From Peromyscus leucopus (taxonomy: Eukaryota; Chordata; Mammalia; Rodentia; Cricetidae), in contig NC_051066.1 in assembly GCF_004664715.2 (NCBI RefSeq), positions 84,097,735 to 84,161,734 on the forward strand: a stretch of 64,000 bases of DNA, written 5' to 3'. A program made the position numbers and the translations under genes. Positions 12,812 through 24,742 of this stretch are shown here, piece by piece. Numbering within the stretch: position 1 is the stretch's first letter; each line of letters starts with the position of its first letter. The notes below the pieces were generated by a model, which saw only the letters and a program-made list of their open reading frames with translations, was not told the DNA's origin and made no database searches.

Positions 12812-13478
12812 GTACAGAAAGAGAATACTTTACAATCCTTTTTTTTTCCCAAAGCCTTTGAAACTATTAATGTCCTTTCTCTTTTTTGTTTATATGGGAG
12901 GATTACTTCATAGATCAAGTGTCCTCTCCTTGTTTTAAATGCTGCTCATTTACTACAGGTTAATTGAGTATGGATACACTGTTCACTTTTTTAGATCATA
13001 AATTTGATATCCGATGTTAATTGACCTTCCTTAAACAGAAGAGACCTTGAGATATATTTCATCTGTGTTCCTTATTCTGATACTGTGTAACCTAAGCTAT
13101 CAGTGAAGGTCTACCTTGCTTACTATTAGTCATCGTTGCCTCACTTAAGGAATATCCAAAATTCAGCATAGCCCAACATCCAGTGTGTGATTGAATGTCA
13201 TCTAAGCAAGCATTCTACTACATAATTCCAGCCAATCTAAACATAGGAGAAAAAAATACCTCTACATTTCTTTGCTATGAGAAACGCAGAAATGTTTTCA
13301 CATCATCACTGCTGGTTTTAAAAAAGAAAATGCAATTGAGGGATCTTCCTATAGAGAGGAATATCTTTCTATGTGTATTAATATCAATGGTTTCCTGATT
13401 ATAGAATTGTAAATCACTTTTCTCTTTGTAGTATAAATCAAATTTGTTCTCTTTTAATTCTTCATTCTTAATGTCCAG
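12812..13478 (+). other. Kif18a: Kif18a intron
   Basis: A GT-AG intron of 667 bp between two KIF18A tail exons. It is AT-rich and I see no repeat or RNA gene in it. Confidence 0.9.
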
Positions 13479-13586
13479 GCTTGAATCTTCCTCATTTTCA
13501 ACTAAGGATTCTAGGCCTGTATCAACAAGTGTGCCATCCTACATGGCCATGACTACTGCTGCAACAAGGAAAAGGAAATTAATAAG
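13479..13586 (+). CDS. Kif18a: Kif18a coding exon, KIF18A tail part 2
   Basis: A 108-bp exon coding about 36 residues. The segment [17 protein letters not shown] matches the human KIF18A tail at one position short of identity (human has a Lys in place of the Thr). The RKRKL cluster is basic and lies in the region of the tail associated with microtubule binding and nuclear import. The first base completes an Arg codon from the previous exon and the last two bases (AG) begin a Ser codon completed by the next exon. The acceptor is TGTCCAG and the donor is GTATGA. Confidence 0.94.
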
Positions 13587-16533
13587 GTATGATTAAGCAC
13601 GTGCTCTTTCAGTCTCTGTAGAAGATCATCTTTATACTTTCGTTTCCCACAATTTCAATTATGGTCAGACTCTCAGTTTTTAGTTAATCCTATCTATGCT
13701 AAGTACTCAGTGAAGCCCTGAATTTATGTTATTGAGAGGAAATCTGAATGAAGCCCAAGATTTCACTTGAAGTTTATATAAAGTATCCCATTTTTAGGTT
13801 ATTAAAAATGATTTGAAAAGTCTTCTAGCTTCCAGACTGTCACTTAGCTCTTACTTTTATTCTGACAACAGTTGTTTACTTGTTTGAGTATTTTACTTGT
13901 TCGAGTAATACAGTCTGTAGTACAAAGGTCCAAGGTCAAAAGCTATGGTAGAAGGGGGCCTGTTAAACACCCCAGAATTGTATTTGAAATCTTCAAGGTG
14001 CTGTGCCCTAGGATTAGGACAAACCAGAAATAAACCAATTCTAACAAGCTCAGAGATCTTAGACCAACTCAGTCTTTGCTTAAATTCAGGTGATCTGTCT
14101 GTTCCATAGTCTTCTAAACTAAAATTTAAAATCTCTAGAATATGCTATCTAGAACCTATGCAGATATTTATACATAATTTTAAACCAAAACTATGGAATG
14201 TCAAGAAGGAAAAGCAATCAGAGAAGCAATGATCTATAGATAAGGATGAGTAAATAGGAACTATTGATTTCAGCAGATTAAATAAGGTTCACTAAAGAAC
14301 AGTATTTTGTTAAAATTAATCAAATAGATAGCCTAGAACCACAAAGATGGATTTTATAACTATAAATATTATAAGATGAAATTTATAACTCAGTCAACCT
14401 GTTCAGTGGATTAGTCACAACAAAAGAGAGTATTAATGAGCTGGAGGGTAGGTGCATAGAAAAATGCCTAAACCAATAAAGGAAGAAAAAGAAGCTTGGA
14501 GGAGACCTACAGAACCCTAATTATTTAAGTCTGGAAATAGTATTTTCAGTCTCCAAAAGAAGAGAAAGAATAGAGAAAAACAATACTTGAGAACAGTGGC
14601 TTATGGTTTTCTAAAACAGAGTTGACAAAGGCCATTGAATCACCAATTTGAGAAAGTCCTAAAAAAACCAGAAGTGGTTAGCACAATAGCCTAAGTTGTA
14701 CGATGTGTCATGGATACAATAACAAAATATACTAACTACATATGAAATGGTCTGTTTTTTTCTACCCCTTTTTCTTTCCAATAGTATACAGAGAAAAGTA
14801 TAACAACTAAAGTTAATTCTTCTAAATTTCTTACCTAGGCCACAGGAACAAATGTACAAATAGCATAGTTATTCACACTTCATGAAGTATTTTCTCATAA
14901 ATAAATTTAGAATCTTCTCTTGCCCTTCCAAAACATGGGACAAAGGAACCTTGAAACAGATGAACTGATTTTTTCCTGACTGTCTCTATCTGTGACGCTT
15001 AAACAGTTATACAGTAGTCCCCTTAACTCATGGTTTTGCTCTCTGTTTCAGAAACCAAAAGTCAACCAAGATTTAAAAATATTAAATGAAAAGTTCCAGG
15101 AATTAACAAATTTTCATTGCATGCCATTCTAAGTAGTATGTTATAGCAGCCATCCCTTATCCAATATCTCCATGCCATATATGCTACCTACTGTAAACTA
15201 CTTAGTACTCACATTTAGAACTGTCATGGAATAAGCAGAGCTCGGTTTCACATAGCACTTACTTTACAAAAGAATTTCCGGCGTACAAAAGACAACTAAC
15301 TGATTCTGGTAGCTGGGTATTCCAAACAGAAGTCCTAAGCTGCTTCCTTTAAACTAAAAGTAGAAGTTGATCCTAAGCATATTTTAGGTTTACTCCCATT
15401 CCTGCTTTCGGGACCCCACTCACTCAGTGGCAGTCTTGTAATAGTGCTCCGTGTTCTCTGGGCCAGTAGGGACTGCTGCACTTGCTCAGGTGTCAGTCTG
15501 AATTGTGCTTTGTCTGGCTCACTCTAGTAGACTAGTGTGAACTGTCAGCATCTGTTTCAGCCACCCGTTGCCACTGATTAATATTAAGTTTTCTAGGTTT
15601 TTACGTGTTCCCATGTTTTTATTAAAATGTTGCAGATGTTTATACTAAGACTGTTCTTAGAAGTGTAAACACGGTCATTATCAAATACATGTTTTCTTGA
15701 AATGTCTGCTTGTGTAAATTGTGTGTTTGTGGGTTTATATGTGTTAAGGACTGGCACATGAGAAACCAGTACTGTGAAATAATATTAAAGAATATAATAA
15801 AGAAAGTAACTTGACTATTCACAGAGTATTAGTTACTACTCTGTCCATTCCCTCTGGTATCAATAATTAGATCCTGCCATTAACTAAGGTTAAAAGAGAT
15901 TAATGATAGATGTGTACATAATTACTTTTTTTTTTTAATCTTCCTTTTCTCCCAATTAAAGAAAGATGAGCTTGAAAGTAATAAGCGCTGGTATTTTCCA
16001 CTTAGTAGATTTCATGTACATATTTAGGGGTGTATATGTCCTAATGCGCTTTTATAATATTAAAACCTCCCCATGTGTACTTTATCTACTATTAGTTTTT
16101 TTTTTAAAAAAAAGGAAAATTAAAGTCCAGAAGTCCTAGATATTCCAAAATCTACCAAACTGAATTTTATCTGTTGAAATTGTAAATAAAATTTTAATCC
16201 TAACAATATTTTTAATTTTTTTTAATTCTTTAACATCAGTGAATTTTTACTCCTATGACGTCTCTCCCATGCTATGAATAGCAAACAGTGTTCATGTTCG
16301 TTCTGGAAGAGAAATATTCTGCAGAACTGTTACCTGTACCCAGAATCATATCTATATTATATTAGCATCATTAAAATCACAGATAACTAGATTTATTTTT
16401 TAAGTACTTTTAGTGCCTCCAGTTATGCAGGATTTCACAATTATTATTTCTGTATTTAATTTCTTATAATATATAGCATATGAATTAAGAGAATTTTTGA
16501 ATGCCTTGACTAAAATAAACTTTTCTCCACAAG
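13587..16533 (+). other. Kif18a: Kif18a intron
   Basis: A 2.9-kb intron. A Tigger-like DNA transposon fragment lies at about 15013-15370. The rest (13587-15012 and 15371-16533) shows no recognisable repeat, only AT-rich sequence. Confidence 0.85.
15013..15370 (+). mobile_element. Tigger-like DNA transposon fragment
   Basis: Starts at the terminal-repeat-like CAGTAGTCCCCTTAACTCAT and continues with GGTTTTGCT, TTTCAG...ACC, AAAATATTAAATGAAAAGTT and CCATTCTAAGTAGTATG, in the order of a Tigger-type mariner 5' end. It ends near GCTGCTTCCTTTAAACTAAA, where the transposase N-terminus would begin. No transposase ORF survives. It is an ancient mammalian fossil. Confidence 0.7.
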
Positions 16534-16643
16534 TTCTACAGCAAATGCTCCATTAAAATCCGAAGAAAATCATGGATTTGCCAAACGCATTCGAAAGGAT
16601 AATTCAAGTGATAAGCTATTGCAAGAAAACAGACTGACATTGG
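16534..16643 (+). CDS. Kif18a: Kif18a coding exon, KIF18A tail part 3
   Basis: A 110-bp exon coding about 36 residues. The [19 protein letters not shown] segment corresponds to the human stretch GFAKRVRQDNSSEKHLQEN. It contains a second basic cluster (KRIRK). The acceptor is CCACAAG, and the donor GTATGT at 16644 is close to consensus. The exon ends with the first base of a Gly codon that is completed in the terminal exon. Confidence 0.94.
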
Positions 16644-16984
16644 GTATGTCTGAGCTGTTAATCTGATATTTAATTACATAATTATCTGTTATACATTTAG
16701 TACCTTGATTTTATGTCTTCATAAATATCTCCCTTCATACTTTGTGGTAGGATAGGTGTGATTTTTTTTTTATACATTGTAGAAAAGGAAACTTAAGATA
16801 CATTGTGAATCATGTATTCAATATTGCACAAATATTAAAGTAGAGGACCAGATTTCCCAACCTGTTACTCTGCATCCTCTTTTTCTTGTATAGCCTACTT
16901 CATATTGCAGATACCTAATGATTGAAGTAATAGTTAAATGTATCACACAGTGAATCAATTACATATATATGTGTATATATTTAA

Positions 16985-17101
16985 ATGTATTTTTTTGGGA
17001 CAAGGCCTTATTATGTAGTGCAAGCTAGTTTTGAACTAGTTATTCTCTTGTCTCTGCTGCCCAGTGCTGAGATTACAGGCATGTGCCACCCTGCCTAGCT
17101 C
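16985..17101 (-). repeat. B1 SINE, antisense
   Basis: GACAAGGCCTTATTATGTAG ... GATTACAGGCATGTGCCACC. Confidence 0.8.
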
Positions 17102-20100
17102 ATTAACCATACTTTATAAATAAATTATATCCACTTGGAATTTTTCTCTCAGTGCTTATGTTTTTACATCTGACCTGAATCATTTATGTAATTACTATAC
17201 AGTCTCTACTTTGCTCCTAGCTATAATCATATTGTTACTCCCACTGATAAGTTGAAAAAAGATGTTAGTGAAGGATCTTACATACCCTCAATCACATGTG
17301 GGAGTGACTTGAGTCCTTGGGAACAAAAGTCCTTCTGTTTGACTATGCATGGATTATATCAATCAGTTCTAGACCACCAGGCCCAGACTGGTCTCTGACA
17401 CTACAATTCCTATGACTTCCTTCAAAAATTACTCATTTGTTAAGAATTCATCTTGTGCTACATCCCAGAATGAATACAAAGATTTGTAAGACTGGTTTCT
17501 TCTCTGGAGGAACTTATAGCACTTGGAATTTAAAAGAGTCTCATGAGATAATGTGTATGCCCCTGCATAAAATGAAAGCTATTATTTTTCCTCAATAACT
17601 TTTCTAATTCCTGTAATAACAATTGATACTTGTTTACTTTTTCAAAGATATGTCTATTGTATAGATTTTAAAATCAAACAATAGGTTAAAAATATGATTA
17701 AAGAGAATGGAGTGCTTAGAGGTTATCAATTTTAATAGAAGATAAATATTCATAAAAATGAATGTGTAAGCAAAAATAACCAAACACTTTTTAAAAATCA
17801 CTAGAAAGAAAACACAACTGCTTTTTTTAAAATCATGTTCACCTGAGTTTCTAATAATGTACAAGAGTGAAACGACAAAGGCCAACAGTCAGGGGAAAGG
17901 CAAGTATTATCAACTGAGCAGTAGAGACACAAGAAAACAAGAGCCGCTAAACCTAAATCACGTGACCAAGAACATGTATCAGCGACCTAAGTGGCAAAAG
18001 GATGAGGAGGTAGAGAGGCCCTGTTTGAGAGCAGAAAGGTAGAGACCCTGAGATTTGTTCAGAGGCACAAACAGCAGAGTTTCAGAGATCTGCATGAGAA
18101 CATAATCCAAAGAATATGAAAACAGTAATCATACAAGAAAGGAACAAGAGCTTATACACGTTTTCTTCTGTTGATGATAATGGGGAAACTGAAGTAGTTT
18201 ATTCAGTGACTTTACTTACATCTGTTTATCAGAAGTGCTCACCAAACTTTATTTACATTATGAAGAAAGTAGAAAACTTTTAGCCAGCAGTATTAATGTT
18301 GCTCTGCTACTGTTGTATTTTTTCTCTTCTATATACATTAGTTTCTTTATTTCAATATATTTTTGTACAATGTACTTTGATCATATTTTTTCCTCACCCA
18401 ATTCCTTCATATTTTCCTTACCCACCCAACTTTATGATTTTTATGGTTCTCTTAAAAAAACATAAGAAAGACTAAGATATGTAAAAATATAAAAATCAAA
18501 ACAAGCAAAAGACCAATAACACAAAAGAAATGCTAAAATAAAACAAAAATACCATTAAGTTAATTTTATCTTGGTCAATTACTCCTAGGCATAGGGCTAG
18601 CCCTGAAGTGTGGTTGATATATCCACTAAGACTCCATTGAAGAAAACTGACTTTCCCTTTGTCAGTGGGTATCAATTACAGATAGCTTCCTGATTAGTGA
18701 TTGGAGTTGGTATTTACTTCCTCCTCTTAGTACTGGTTCCCACTCGGACTTGAACCTAGGCTGGTCTTAGACATACTGCCACAATCTCTGTGAGTTTATA
18801 TGGACATCATTCCTGTTCTGTTCAGAAGACACTATTTCCTTAGAGTCCTCCATCACATCTGGCTCCTTGAATCTTTCCACCTTCTTGTCCTCATAGATCC
18901 CTCAGGTTACGTCTCCTTTAATGGGACTTAATTCCAATAAAAAAAAAAAAGTGGTTGGTTACTTCTATATCATTTGTACCACTAATGCATCCATGTATCT
19001 TATAGACAGGTTGTTGTTATAGGTCACAGGGTTTACAGCTGCATGGTATTGATGGTTACCTTTCTTGTCTGGTAGCATGCAGAATACTTTTCAATACTAC
19101 AAATGCTAGCAGGGATGAAGCTTCTAGTTTAGGCACCAGCTTGAGTTCTCAGTGTTCTGTGACATGAGTAAATGTTGTCGTTAGCAATAGGGCCTTACTG
19201 TCAGGTTGTAGAGAGTGACCAATAGCCTTGACAATAGCTTTTGTTTGTTTGTGAGTTTCCAAGGGGTTGCTCAGACCAATAACTCAACAAGATATAACCC
19301 ATTCCTGGCGCTGAGATTTTATTTGGTGTTATAAAATGTCTAGTTGAGGTATTTTCTCTCATTATTTGGTGACTCTGTTTAGATTTCTTTCATATATGTG
19401 TATATTTATGGAAGTTTCTAATAGTAGTAGTAGATAGTCATATAGGATGTAGGGGGTTATTTCAATTTTCTTAATATCTTTTGAGACTTGTTTTGTACCC
19501 AAGTATGTGGTCAGTTTTGGAGAAAGTGCCATGATCTGGTGAAAAGAAAATATATTCTTTTGTGTTTAGATTACGTGTTCTGTAAATGTCTGGTAGGTCC
19601 ACTTGATTTATGACATTATTCAATTCCAGCATTTCTGTCTAATTTTGTGTCTAGATGATCTATCTTTTGGTGAAGTGGGTATTGAAGTCACCTATTATCA
19701 GTGTGGGACAGTAAATATATGATTTTATAGTTGTTGTAGTGTTTCTTTTCTGAACTTGGGTGTCATTGTATTTGGTGCATAGATGTTTAAAATTGCAGCA
19801 TCCTCTTGGTGGACTTTCCCACTCATGAGTATGTAGTATCCTTCCATATTTCCTCTGATTAGTTTCTGTTTGAAGTCTATTGTGTTAAATATTCAAAGGG
19901 CTACTACACCTGCTTGCTCTTTGGATCCACTTTCTTGGAATACTTTTTTCCATTCTTTTAAGTGATGTCTATCCTTAATGGTAAGGTGTATTTATTGGAT
20001 ACAGCAGAAAGGTGGGTCCTGTTTTCTAATCTAATCTATTAGTCTGTGTCTTGTTTTTGGGAAATTGAAAATGTTGATATTGAAACTTTATAAATGAGCT

Positions 20101-20226
20101 GTGCTTACTGATTCCTATTACTTTGTTGTTATGGTGTGTATCTTTTCCACCTCTTTTGATTTATTGTCCTGGGAATACTAGTGTTTTCTTGAGTGTCTTG
20201 AACCTCTTCAGACTGAAGTTTTCCTT

Positions 20227-20470
20227 CTAGTGCAGTGGTACTCAGCCTTCCTAATGGTGAGACCCTTTAATACAATTCCTCATGTTGTGGTAGCCCCCAA
20301 CCGTAAAGTTGTTTCATTGTTATTGCATAACTATAATTGCTACTGTTATGAATTGTAATGTAAATATCTCATCTGCAAGGTATCTAATGTACCTGTAACC
20401 CACTCAGCAGAGCAGCGATCTCTGATCAACCCACAAGTGAGTAGAAAGCCATACCAAGACTTCCACTATC
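20227..20470. mobile_element. URR1-like rodent MITE inside the L1
   Basis: GTGCAGTGGTACTCAGCCTT, CCTCATGTTGTGGTAGCCCC and GTTATGAATTGTAATGTAAA are hallmarks of the rodent hAT-Charlie-derived URR1/RCHARR1 repeat. It interrupts the antisense L1, so it is younger than that copy. Confidence 0.7.
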
Positions 20471-20548
20471 TAATGTAACCATCACCCCAGGTACCTTTCT
20501 ATATGGCTGGTTTGGTAGATAGTAAATGATTAAATTTGGTTTTATTGT

Positions 20549-20551
<3 letters not shown>

Positions 20552-20602
<51 letters not shown>
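20552..20602. repeat. (TG)n microsatellite
   Basis: About 25 uninterrupted TG units lying between the MITE-like insert and L1 sequence. Confidence 0.98.
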
Positions 20603-20605
<3 letters not shown>

Positions 20606-21224
20606 ATAGTTTTGCTGGGTATGATAGTCTGAGCTGACATCTGTGGTCTCTTAGTTTGTAGAACATCTGTCCAGGCCCTTCTGAGAAATCAGGTATTATT
20701 CTAATAAATCTGCCTTTATATGTTACTTGGTCTTTTTCCCTTTCAGCTTTTAATACCTTTTCTTCATTCTATACATCTACCATTTGAATTGTTATGTGTC
20801 ATGAGGAACTTTTTTTCTGGTCCTGTCTATTTGGTTGTCTGTATGCTTCTTGTACCCTTTTAGGCATCTCCTCCTTTATATTAGGGAAATTTTCTTCTAT
20901 GATTTTTGTGTTAAAAAAAAAAATCTGTGACTTTGGTCTGGCTTTCTTCTCTTTCTATCGCTATATTTTTTTTAATTTTGGTCTTTTCATGGTGCTCAGA
21001 TTTCCTAGATGTTTTGTGCTTAGATTATTTTTAGATTTAACATTTTCTTTGACTGGATTATCCATTTCTTCTACCTTATTTCCAGACCTGAAATTCTTTC
21101 TTCAGTGTCTTGTAATCTGTTAGACCTTCCAAGTTTTTCATTTCCAGTTTTATTTAGTTTGGGTTTTTCTTTAGTGATTCTACTTCTGCCTTCATGTATT
21201 TAAATGTTTTTGTTATTTCATTCA

Positions 21225-21226
<2 letters not shown>

Positions 21227-21275
<49 letters not shown>
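21227..21275. repeat. (TG)n microsatellite
   Basis: About 24 TG units within the antisense L1. Confidence 0.98.
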
Positions 21276-21280
<5 letters not shown>

Positions 21281-21901
21281 TGCTCTTCATGAAGGCATTT
21301 ATTCATATCTACTTTATTGTCCTTGCTGTTTTTTTTTTAAGTCGTTGTTCTGTGTTTTGCTAAATTGCATTTCTCGGGGCCTACTGCCATAGGATTACTT
21401 GCTTCTGGAGGAAACCTACTCTCTTGGCTATTCATGGTTGGGTTTTTGAGCAGGGGATTTAGACATCTTGAGTTGGGATGTTTGAGGTCTTTCTTTGTAT
21501 GGATGGCTGGTCTTTGTTGGGTGGGTATTCTGTTCTTTAGTTGCTGTTGGCAACTCTAGATGCTATGAAAGTGGTGGTTGTAGGGAGGATGCTTCTGCAT
21601 CCCAGCCCTGTGTGGCCTCTAGGAGTCCCTGGTAGAAGATGTCTGTGTGGTTTGGAGGCTAATACAAAGGAATGGAGATGGAATAGAAGGGAAGACTGAG
21701 AAGGTCAGGAGGGAAAAGCTAAGGAAGCTCTGAGTTCTCACCAAGAGATGGAAATCTCAGAAAATTTGTTGTATTTTAAATTGTGTTAATTAACCATGAA
21801 TTTCAAGAGTAAATTTTTTGTCAATAAATTGTTATATAAATTAAATGAACAATGAGTTTTGAAAATGTCTTTATATTTATTCATCTTTATTTCTTCTCTA
21901 G

Positions 21902-21984
21902 GTTATAAAAGAAACACCAACAAAGAAAATTCAAACATGCTTAGAAAATTAAGAAGAAACACTTTTAAAGAAAATGTTCGCTAA
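21902..21984 (+). CDS. Kif18a: Kif18a terminal coding exon and stop
   Basis: The last coding segment, 27 residues and TAA at 21982-21984, after completing the split Gly codon. The C-terminus reads RRNTFKENVR, comparable to human GRNISKGNLR. This part of the tail is strongly basic (YKRN, RKLRR), consistent with the known second, ATP-independent microtubule-binding site in the KIF18A tail. The four exons sum to 719 bp, which with one base from the upstream exon gives 239 residues and a stop, against 244 in human. No frameshift or premature stop is seen, so the gene looks intact here. Confidence 0.94.
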
Positions 21985-22470
21985 GAAGTATCGATGTCCT
22001 TTGCCTGGTATTTGTCCCTGCTGAAATGTATTGCAAGTCTCTGAAAGAGGGCCATCTAAAACTGTTTACTGAAATATTTTCATCAAACAACATGAAATTT
22101 CTGTCTTTTAAGTAAATATAAAACTACAACAGGTTATGCTTCCCGTTTCTCAAATATTTGTTACTCTTGAAAATCTCTAGTCAGCATTATGTCAGTTTAG
22201 TTTTACTTTACCACAAGCTTGATTAGGACATTTTAGAAAAAAGAGTGAACCGAATTACCCCTATTGTTTTCAAAATAAGAAAATTTAGAAGTCATAAAAC
22301 TGTGGACAAGATATATTTGGTCTTCTGTTGTTTGTCAATATGTTGTTTTATACATACATGTGATTTTATGTTCAAAAACTTTGATGTAAAAATGTAGATA
22401 TGTGTGCCCATAACATTGTAAATATTGTTTAAATGCCTGTCATAAATAAAATACTAGTATTTTATTACTT
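21985..22470 (+). other. Kif18a: Kif18a 3' UTR
   Basis: The region from the stop codon to the inferred cleavage site is about 485 bp, AT-rich and free of SINE or LTR sequence. The 3' end is inferred from the AATAAA at 22445 and the T/GT-rich stretch at about 22490-22520. Confidence 0.8.
22445..22450 (+). terminator. Kif18a: Kif18a polyadenylation signal AATAAA
   Basis: A canonical hexamer about 460 bp after the stop codon, with GT-rich sequence 40-70 bp downstream. An ATTAAA near 22580 is a weaker alternative. Confidence 0.8.
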
Positions 22471-22479
22471 GGTGTATTA

Positions 22480-23046
22480 AAGAGATAGATTTTAAAGTGT
22501 TTGTCTTCCTGTTTTGTTGCAACCACTTACATATTCTAAATGTTATTTTATATAAGCATGAATTTTACAGATTTGTTTTTCATATTAAAACCAGGTAGCG
22601 TGTACTCAGACCAAATCTGTAAACAACCTATACATTTCTTAAGAAGGAGGAGTTGTAAGAAAATATTTTAATCATTCCTGTTACTTTGGGGATTACGTAG
22701 AGTTACAACATAATTACCTAACCTTGTTCACTTGTCTGGTGTGACCTACTTTTGCTGTCAAAAGTATACATTTTTGACTAATGCACTTTTAAATTTGTGC
22801 TTCAAAAGAATCTTCACACCAAATCAAATAACCATACAACAACTTATAAGACTTCTTAAGGCTTTTAGTTAGTCAACAGTTTGTATTTAAAATCTAATTG
22901 AGAAAGCATGAGACAGAATAATCTTCACAGTTCCTTCTGTATTCATAGGAGTATAGTCAGAATCTGTTATAGGGAAGGTCCAATGAATTGTCACACTACT
23001 TTGTGGTTAGGGTTTTGGTCATGTTGGCTGTTTTAAGAATCACCTT
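22480..23046. other. Sequence just downstream of Kif18a, nothing recognised
   Basis: AT-rich and without a repeat or gene I can name. Confidence 0.6.
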
Positions 23047-23190
23047 TCCTGAGCAGTAGTGGCACGCCTTTAATCCCAGCACTGGGGTAGAAGCAGGTGG
23101 ATCTCTGAGTTTGAGGCCAGCCTGGTCTAGAGAATGAGTTCCAGGACAGCCAGGACTACACAGAGAAACCTTGTCTCAGAAATAATTAAT
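23047..23190 (+). repeat. B1 SINE, sense
   Basis: GAGCAGTAGTGGCACGCCTT, TTTGAGGCCAGCCTGGTCTA and ACACAGAGAAACCTTGTCTC mark a full-length copy. The GTTCCAGGACAGCCAGGACT right half is the general murid form rather than the GACAGGCACC form of the younger copies. Confidence 0.9.
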
Positions 23191-23289
23191 TATTTAATTT
23201 TGAAAAGAACCACCTCCCACATTGTATTTTCTTCAAATCACTTCAGGTAATTATATGCTTCAAAAGAAGTCTTTTTACCGCATGAATGA

Positions 23290-23465
23290 ACAGATTAGTA
23301 AGTGTGGCCACAAGATGGATCAGTACATGATGACACATGGTAACCTATGTTTGATCCCTGGAACCTCAATAGTAGAAGGAGAAAACCAGCTGCAAGTTTG
23401 TTCTCTGTGCTCCACATGTGCATCACAGCAGGTACATACCCACAGACACAAAAGTCATTATACCT
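23290..23465 (+). repeat. B3/B2-type SINE, sense, diverged
   Basis: GTTTGATCCCTGGAACCTCA and GTAGAAGGAGAAAACCAGCT are B3/B2 body sequence. A 130-residue open frame over this region is a by-product. Confidence 0.65.
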
Positions 23466-23604
23466 ACCTGTTGTCCACCTCAAGCCATAAGCTATATGAT
23501 TTTCTTACATATGATTTTTGTCCAAGATTTTCCCTTTGTAAAATTATTTTACAAAACCAAGAAAATAGAAATAATAAATGTCTTATCATAAAAAACCTGG
23601 ATCC

Positions 23605-23762
23605 TTTCAGGTGAGGACTCAGGAATTCAGTCAGAGGCTGAGGAGTTGGTGAGGTAAGAGGTGGTGGCTGTGGCTTGCTCAGCTTCTTTGATCGTTTCAG
23701 CTTTCACCCCGATATCAGGTTCTGGGTTTTTTATGATAAGACCTTTAGAAATTTGTGTTACA
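23605..23762 (+). mobile_element. LTR 3' fragment, family A, sense
   Basis: Contains GGCTGTGGCTTGCTCAGC and CACCCCGATATCAGGTTCTG, and ends AGAAATTTGTGTTACA, matching the 3' terminus of the LTR at 24743-25270 and, reversed, the start of the one at 9781. The 5' part is missing. Confidence 0.65.
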
Positions 23763-23823
23763 TGAATATGAAAATATAAAGCTGTTTTAATATGTGAATA
23801 AATATAAACTTTGTATTGATACT

Positions 23824-24262
23824 TGTTAAGGAATATTATTTTAAGAGTGTGTTACTTTTGTTTATGTTTCATTTGTTTAACTCTGAAGCTGTGATACTTT
23901 GCCTGTCTAAAACACCTGATGGTCTAATAAAATAACTGAATGGCCAATAGCAAAGCAGGAGAAAGGATAGGCGGGACTAGCAGGCAGAGAGACTAGATAG
24001 GAAAAAATTGGGAAGAAACAGCAAGAAGGATCAAGGAGGATGACTTTAGGGGCCAACCACCCATCTATAGCCAGCCACAGAGTAAGAAGGAAAGAAAAGG
24101 TATAAAGGAATAGAGAAAGATAAAAGCCTGGCTAAAGATAGCCAGGATAATGTAAAGTTAAGAAAAGCTGGCAAGAAACAAGCCAAGCTAAGGCCGAGCA
24201 TTTATAATTAAGAATATGCCTCTGCATGATTTATTTGGGAGTTGGGTGGCGGGCCCCACAAA
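23824..24262 (+). mobile_element. ERV LTR, family B, sense
   Basis: Begins TGTTAAGGAATATTATTTTA, carries AACACCTGATGGTCTAATAA, CCAATAGCAAAGCAGGAGAA and TTGGGAGTTGGGTGGCGGGC, and is the same family as 1-414 in the opposite orientation. The 3' end is not clean because a Ppia pseudogene follows directly. Confidence 0.7.
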
Positions 24263-24742
24263 GAGTTTTCTATTGCCATTTGCTGGCAGCCTTGGTCAAC
24301 CCCAATGTGTTCTCTAACATGGGGGCCAGTCGTGTTTCCTTTGAGCCATTTACAAACAGTTGCAAGAAAACAAAATTTCCTCATTCTGAGCACTGCATGG
24401 AAAGTGTGGAGAGAAGACTTCCTCCTTTCACAGAATTATTCTAGGACTCATGTGCCAGGGTGGTGACTTCACAAACCGTAATGACACTGATAGCAAGTCC
24501 ATCTGTGGGAAGAAATTTGAGAATAAGAACTACATCCTGAAGCATTCATCTTGCTCATGGCAAACAATGGGACAAACAAATGCTCAGTTTTTCATCTATG
24601 CTGCCAAAACTGTGCTTAGGTGTCAAACATCTTTGGGAAGGTGAAAAAAGATGTAAATGTCATGGAAGCCATTGAACATTTTGAGTCCAGGAACCAACAA
24701 GGTGATCTCCATTGTTGACAGTGGACACCTCTAATACTTTTT

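Larger units (their letters stand above)
18340..21740 (-). mobile_element. L1, antisense, internally deleted and interrupted
   Basis: The 3' UTR lies at 18340-19390, for example TCAATTACTCCTAGGCATAG and TGGTTGATATATCCACTAAG. Next comes reversed ORF2 N-terminal (endonuclease-side) sequence at about 19490-20226, for example GATGATCTATCTTTTGGTGA. Sequence towards ORF1 and the 5' UTR follows at 20603-21740, for example TTGATAGTTTTGCTGGGTAT and TTACTTGGTCTTTTTCCCTT. Most of ORF2 is missing and no long ORF remains. The whole element lies in the last Kif18a intron, opposite to the gene. Confidence 0.8.
16644..21901 (+). other. Kif18a: Kif18a last intron
   Basis: A 5.3-kb intron between the penultimate and terminal coding exons. 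It contains an antisense B1 at 16985-17101 and an antisense L1 that occupies most of 18340-21740. The stretch 17102-18339 has no recognisable repeat. The acceptor is TTCTTCTCTAG at 21891-21901. Confidence 0.88.

Noticed and set aside
12812..12938. Open frame continuing past the first Kif18a exon
   Set aside because: A good donor at 12812 and the match to human KIF18A across the junction show these codons are intronic.
14000..14640. Purine-rich stretch resembling old L1
   Set aside because: No landmark could be matched with confidence.
20794..21123. 109-residue Phe/Leu-rich open frame
   Set aside because: It is the reverse strand of L1 sequence.
23222..23614. 130-residue open frame
   Set aside because: It spans a B3/B2 SINE and flanking sequence and matches no protein I know.
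24226..24644. Several short frames that could be a small gene
   Set aside because: Together they are the frameshifted pieces of a Ppia retrocopy with a lost ATG.
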